Shown here: positions 5,453 to 7,433 of the stretch, one piece after another
Position numbering within the stretch: position 1 is the stretch's first letter
How the letters are laid out: the number at the start of each line of letters is the position of its first letter
NCBI GenBank assembly: GCA_027023915.1
Contig: JALVUB010000155.1
Coordinates: 1-7,433 of the forward strand
Direction: 5' to 3'
From: Sedimenticola sp.
GTDB lineage: Bacteria > Pseudomonadota > Gammaproteobacteria > Chromatiales > Chromatiaceae
Length of the DNA: 7,433 nucleotides
Translations under genes and position numbers: made by a program
Notes under the pieces: model-generated
What the model saw: only the letters and a program-made list of their open reading frames with translations
The model's database searches: none
What the model was told of the DNA's origin: nothing

Positions 5453-6448
5453 TTACGGACGTTTGGTTTTTTGCGGCGCGCCCAATACCGCCGATCGGAA
5501 ACCGGCGCGGATTACTTCCGCCATGGGCGAACGGCAGAGCGTCTCGCCGGGAGTCTGGTTCATGCAGCCCACGTCGAGAAAGATGATTTCAGGCTCGCCT
5601 GGGTTGGGTTGCAGGCGGGAGAGCGACAGGCTGATTTCATTGTCACCGCGAGCCGGACGGGTCATGAAGAGACGGGCCGTGTCCACATAGACAGAGGTGG
5701 TGGCCTGGGCCTTGGCGTAGGCACGTGCCCGCCGCCACGCCTGGTCGCAGTCCACCGGGGGCTTGCAGACGATCTCTGTTTTCACCATGGCCTCCCGCGC
5801 CAGCCGGTCGCGCTTGGCCTGTTCGCTTTCCGGCATCGCTTTTTTCTTCAACGCCTTCAGTTCCCGGAAGCGGTCCAGATCGGCGGCGTACTGCTTGCGG
5901 ATCTTGTCCTTGTCGTGTTCCAACCGCAAGATGGAGGCATAGCTCTGCTTGATTTGGGCGCGGGTATTGTCCAGGTCGCGTTGAAGGTTCACCGGCACCC
6001 GGCGGCCCTTGAGTTCAATAGCTGCCGCCCGTTTTTTCAGTGTTTCCAGACGATTCTTGAATCGATCGATGTTGGTGTGCGCAATGCGGATCTGGGCGTC
6101 ATAGGTGGCCAGCTTGCCGTCCCGGGCAAGGATGATCTCGTCTTCGTTTCGATAGGTCTTGAGCAACAGTTGATCCTTGGCCTGTTGTTCTTCAGCCTGG
6201 TGACGTTGCGCCTCGCGCAACCTTGCAAGCTCCTTTTCGCGCGCGATTTCTTCGGGCGTCTTGGCGCGTCCTTCCTTTTTTACCACCATGCCGTGTTCGT
6301 CCAACTCTTCGTGGGCTTTTTTTACCGCAGTGGTTGGCAAATGGTCGGAATAGTGGACATGCCCCTGGTCGTCCACCCAACGGTAGAGGCGGGCAGAAAC
6401 GGGAAGGCTCAGAACCAGAGAAAGAAGCAGAAAAACGAAGATGCGCAT
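5453..6448 (-). CDS. Secreted or periplasmic DUF4124-domain coiled-coil protein
   Basis: This is a 331-residue protein of unknown function. Residues 1-19 form a clear signal peptide (MRIFVFLLLSLVLSLPVSA, ending in an AxA-like VSA cleavage site). The mature N-terminus LYRWVDDQGHVHYSDHLP (21-38) is the DUF4124 signature, found on many gammaproteobacterial exported proteins. A long, highly charged, helical stretch rich in Lys, Glu, Arg and Gln (about 60-225) should form coiled coils. A C-terminal segment has four cysteines (228, 234, 295, 305), in CKPPVDC and in GCMNQTPGETLC, suitable for two disulfides in the periplasm. I chose the ATG at 6448 because it begins directly at the signal peptide. 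An in-frame TTG at 6472 would add eight residues (TTG-initiated MTVYGKEI) that do not fit a signal peptide, and it has no better ribosome site. The gene converges on slmA (7-base gap) and diverges from the TSUP gene (29-base gap). A role in envelope structure or binding is only a guess. Confidence 0.85.
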   Translation of the reverse strand: MRIFVFLLLSLVLSLPVSARLYRWVDDQGHVHYSDHLPTTAVKKAHEELDEHGMVVKKEGRAKTPEEIAREKELARLREAQRHQAEEQQAKDQLLLKTYRNEDEIILARDGKLATYDAQIRIAHTNIDRFKNRLETLKKRAAAIELKGRRVPVNLQRDLDNTRAQIKQSYASILRLEHDKDKIRKQYAADLDRFRELKALKKKAMPESEQAKRDRLAREAMVKTEIVCKPPVDCDQAWRRARAYAKAQATTSVYVDTARLFMTRPARGDNEISLSLSRLQPNPGEPEIIFLDVGCMNQTPGETLCRSPMAEVIRAGFRSAVLGAPQKTKRP

Positions 6449-6477
6449 GATCTCTTTGCCGTACACTGTCAACTGGT

Positions 6478-7248
6478 GTGGAAAACGTCAGCTTTTACCC
6501 CTTGGATCAGCTCATTCTATTCGTCGTCTCATTGGCGGCCAACCTCTTTTCCGCTTTTTCCGGTGGTGGTGCCGGTCTGCTGCAACTGCCGGTGTTGATC
6601 TTTCTGGGGCTGCCTTTTGGGGTGGCCCTGGCCACGCACAAGGTGGCCTCGGTCGCCCTGGGCGTGGGCGCAACCCTGCGCCACCTGCGCGAGGACACCC
6701 TTGAACGCGGCTTTACCTTATTCGTTCTAGCCACCGGCTTGCCTGGCGTTGTGCTGGGCGCCAGCTTGATCTTACAGGTGCCGGGACGCTGGGCGGAGAT
6801 CGCGCTGGGCTGCCTTACCCTGGGGCTGGGAATCTATTCGGGAATGCGGCGTCAGCTCGGCCAGCACTATCAGCCCAGCCATCGCGACCAGCGGGGCATG
6901 GTGGTTGGAGGCACAGTGCTGTTTTTTCTCGGAGTGCTCAACGGTTCTCTCACTTCCGGCACCGGGCTTTTTGTCACTCTGTGGTTGGTGCGCTGGTTCG
7001 GGCTGGATTACAAAAGAGCGGTGGCTTATACCTTGGTGTTGGTGGGGCTCTTCTGGAACGGCACCGGCGCCCTTACCCTAGGGATGTTGGGTGATATCAA
7101 ATGGAGCTGGCTGCCGGCGCTGTTGGCCGGTTCCCTGTTGGGTGGCTATGGCGGTGCCCACCTGGCCATTTCCAAAGGAAACCGTTGGATAAAGCGGGCC
7201 TTTGAAGTGATCTCGATCCTGGTGGGAATCAAGTTGATCCTGGGGTGA
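6478..7248 (+). CDS. TSUP-family (TauE/SafE) membrane transporter
   Basis: This inner-membrane protein has 256 residues and about eight hydrophobic segments (roughly 9-28, 33-46, 50-66, 79-100, 105-121, 140-173, 181-203, 209-228 and 240-255, some of these possibly one helix). The two-fold repeat typical of PF01925 is visible: SGGGAGLLQLPVLIFLGLPF with ATHKVASVALG in the first half, and GVLNGSLTSGTGLFVTLWLV with YKRAVAYTLVLVG in the second. Family members export or import small organic or sulfur anions such as sulfite, sulfoacetate or thiosulfate. Nothing in the sequence or the neighbours sets the substrate. Length is normal. The GTG start at 6478 leaves a short N-terminal tail before the first helix; no strong ribosome-binding site is present. 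The gene starts 29 bases from the divergent DUF4124 gene and ends 69 bases before sucC. Confidence 0.9.
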   Translation: MENVSFYPLDQLILFVVSLAANLFSAFSGGGAGLLQLPVLIFLGLPFGVALATHKVASVALGVGATLRHLREDTLERGFTLFVLATGLPGVVLGASLILQVPGRWAEIALGCLTLGLGIYSGMRRQLGQHYQPSHRDQRGMVVGGTVLFFLGVLNGSLTSGTGLFVTLWLVRWFGLDYKRAVAYTLVLVGLFWNGTGALTLGMLGDIKWSWLPALLAGSLLGGYGGAHLAISKGNRWIKRAFEVISILVGIKLILG

Positions 7249-7257
7249 AGCGGCTTT

Positions 7258-7266
7258 TGGTACCAT
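7258..7266 (+). promoter_or_regulatory. Possible extended -10 promoter ahead of sucC
   Basis: TGGTACCAT matches TGnTAnnAT and closely resembles the TGATACCAT ahead of argB. It lies 51 bases before the sucC ATG, followed by a GC-rich stretch, in the only intergenic gap where a sucC promoter could sit. TTGATC at 7234-7239 is 21 bases upstream, too far for a normal -35 spacing. Confidence 0.27.
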
Positions 7267-7317
7267 TGCTCCGCGCCGAAAGCAAATGAAACCTGAAATC
7301 ATGAAAGAAATTTCGAT

Positions 7318-7433
7318 ATGAACCTGCACGAATACCAAGCCAAGTCGCTCTTTTCCGAATATGGCATCCCAGTGCCGCCGGGCGAGGTGGCCGATTCTCC
7401 CAAAGCGGCGACAGAAGCGGCTCGCCGCCAAGC
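7318..7433 (+). CDS. sucC: Succinyl-CoA synthetase beta subunit (ADP-forming), N-terminal part
   Basis: Only the first 38 codons are present; the gene runs off the window. The start MNLHEYQAKSLFSEYGIPVP is the hallmark N-terminus of SucC, the beta subunit that carries the ATP-grasp domain. With SucD it makes succinate and ATP from succinyl-CoA in the citric acid cycle. The ribosome-binding site is weak (AAAGAAA at 7304-7310). The ATG overlaps the stop of an 11-codon open frame starting at 7286, which could couple translation. sucD would be expected downstream. Confidence 0.93.
   Translation, partial: MNLHEYQAKSLFSEYGIPVPPGEVADSPKAATEAARRQ

Noticed and set aside
6467..6472. Perfect -35 hexamer TTGACA on the minus strand for the DUF4124 gene
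   Set aside because: The matching -10 position falls on the start codon and shows nothing like TATAAT; it is probably chance.
5471..6598. Long plus-strand open frame antisense to the DUF4124 gene
   Set aside because: Its translation lacks recognisable domains, and the minus strand has a signal peptide and a known domain in the same stretch; it also overlaps the TSUP start.

Overview
This window reads as a GC-rich chromosomal segment of a gammaproteobacterium. The SlmA homologue, the coaBC–algC–argB–slmA gene order and the close similarity of ArgB to the Pseudomonas protein support this. A non-enteric lineage is likely (Chromatiales, Methylococcales or Pseudomonas-like), but the genus cannot be fixed from the sequence. 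There are no insertion sequences, tRNA or rRNA genes, CRISPR arrays or prophage genes.

Layout: positions 1-222 are non-coding and hold a conspicuous run of four inverted repeats (53-194), bracketed by a longer imperfect inverted repeat (53-69 with 187-203), just upstream of coaBC. Then come four co-directional genes: coaBC (coenzyme A synthesis, 223-1422), a long membrane-anchored AlgC-type phosphohexomutase homologue (1419-3926, overlapping coaBC by 4 bases), argB (arginine synthesis, 3969-4859) and slmA (nucleoid occlusion, 4861-5445). On the minus strand, converging on slmA with a 7-base gap, is a secreted DUF4124 coiled-coil protein (6448-5453). Diverging from it with a 29-base gap is a TSUP (TauE/SafE) membrane transporter (6478-7248). 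The window ends in the first 38 codons of sucC (7318 onward).

The most interesting object is the mutase homologue. It has the architecture TM, extracytoplasmic sensor-like domain, TM, charged linker, AlgC-like domain. The AlgC-like domain has lost the residues needed for catalysis: the phosphoserine is Gly479, the third Mg ligand is Gly617, and the adjacent Arg and the catalytic-site Lys are both Ala. The sugar-recognition loop and several phosphate-contacting residues remain. I infer a pseudoenzyme, possibly a membrane sensor of a phosphosugar or of an extracytoplasmic signal. The second point of interest is the structured element ahead of coaBC, which could be a regulatory leader or a small non-autonomous repeat element. 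The gene dut, which usually sits between coaBC and algC in related genomes, is missing here.

The plus-strand genes coaBC to slmA look like one housekeeping transcription unit (CoA synthesis, mutase-like protein, arginine synthesis, cell-division control). The remaining genes are not obviously linked to it in function.
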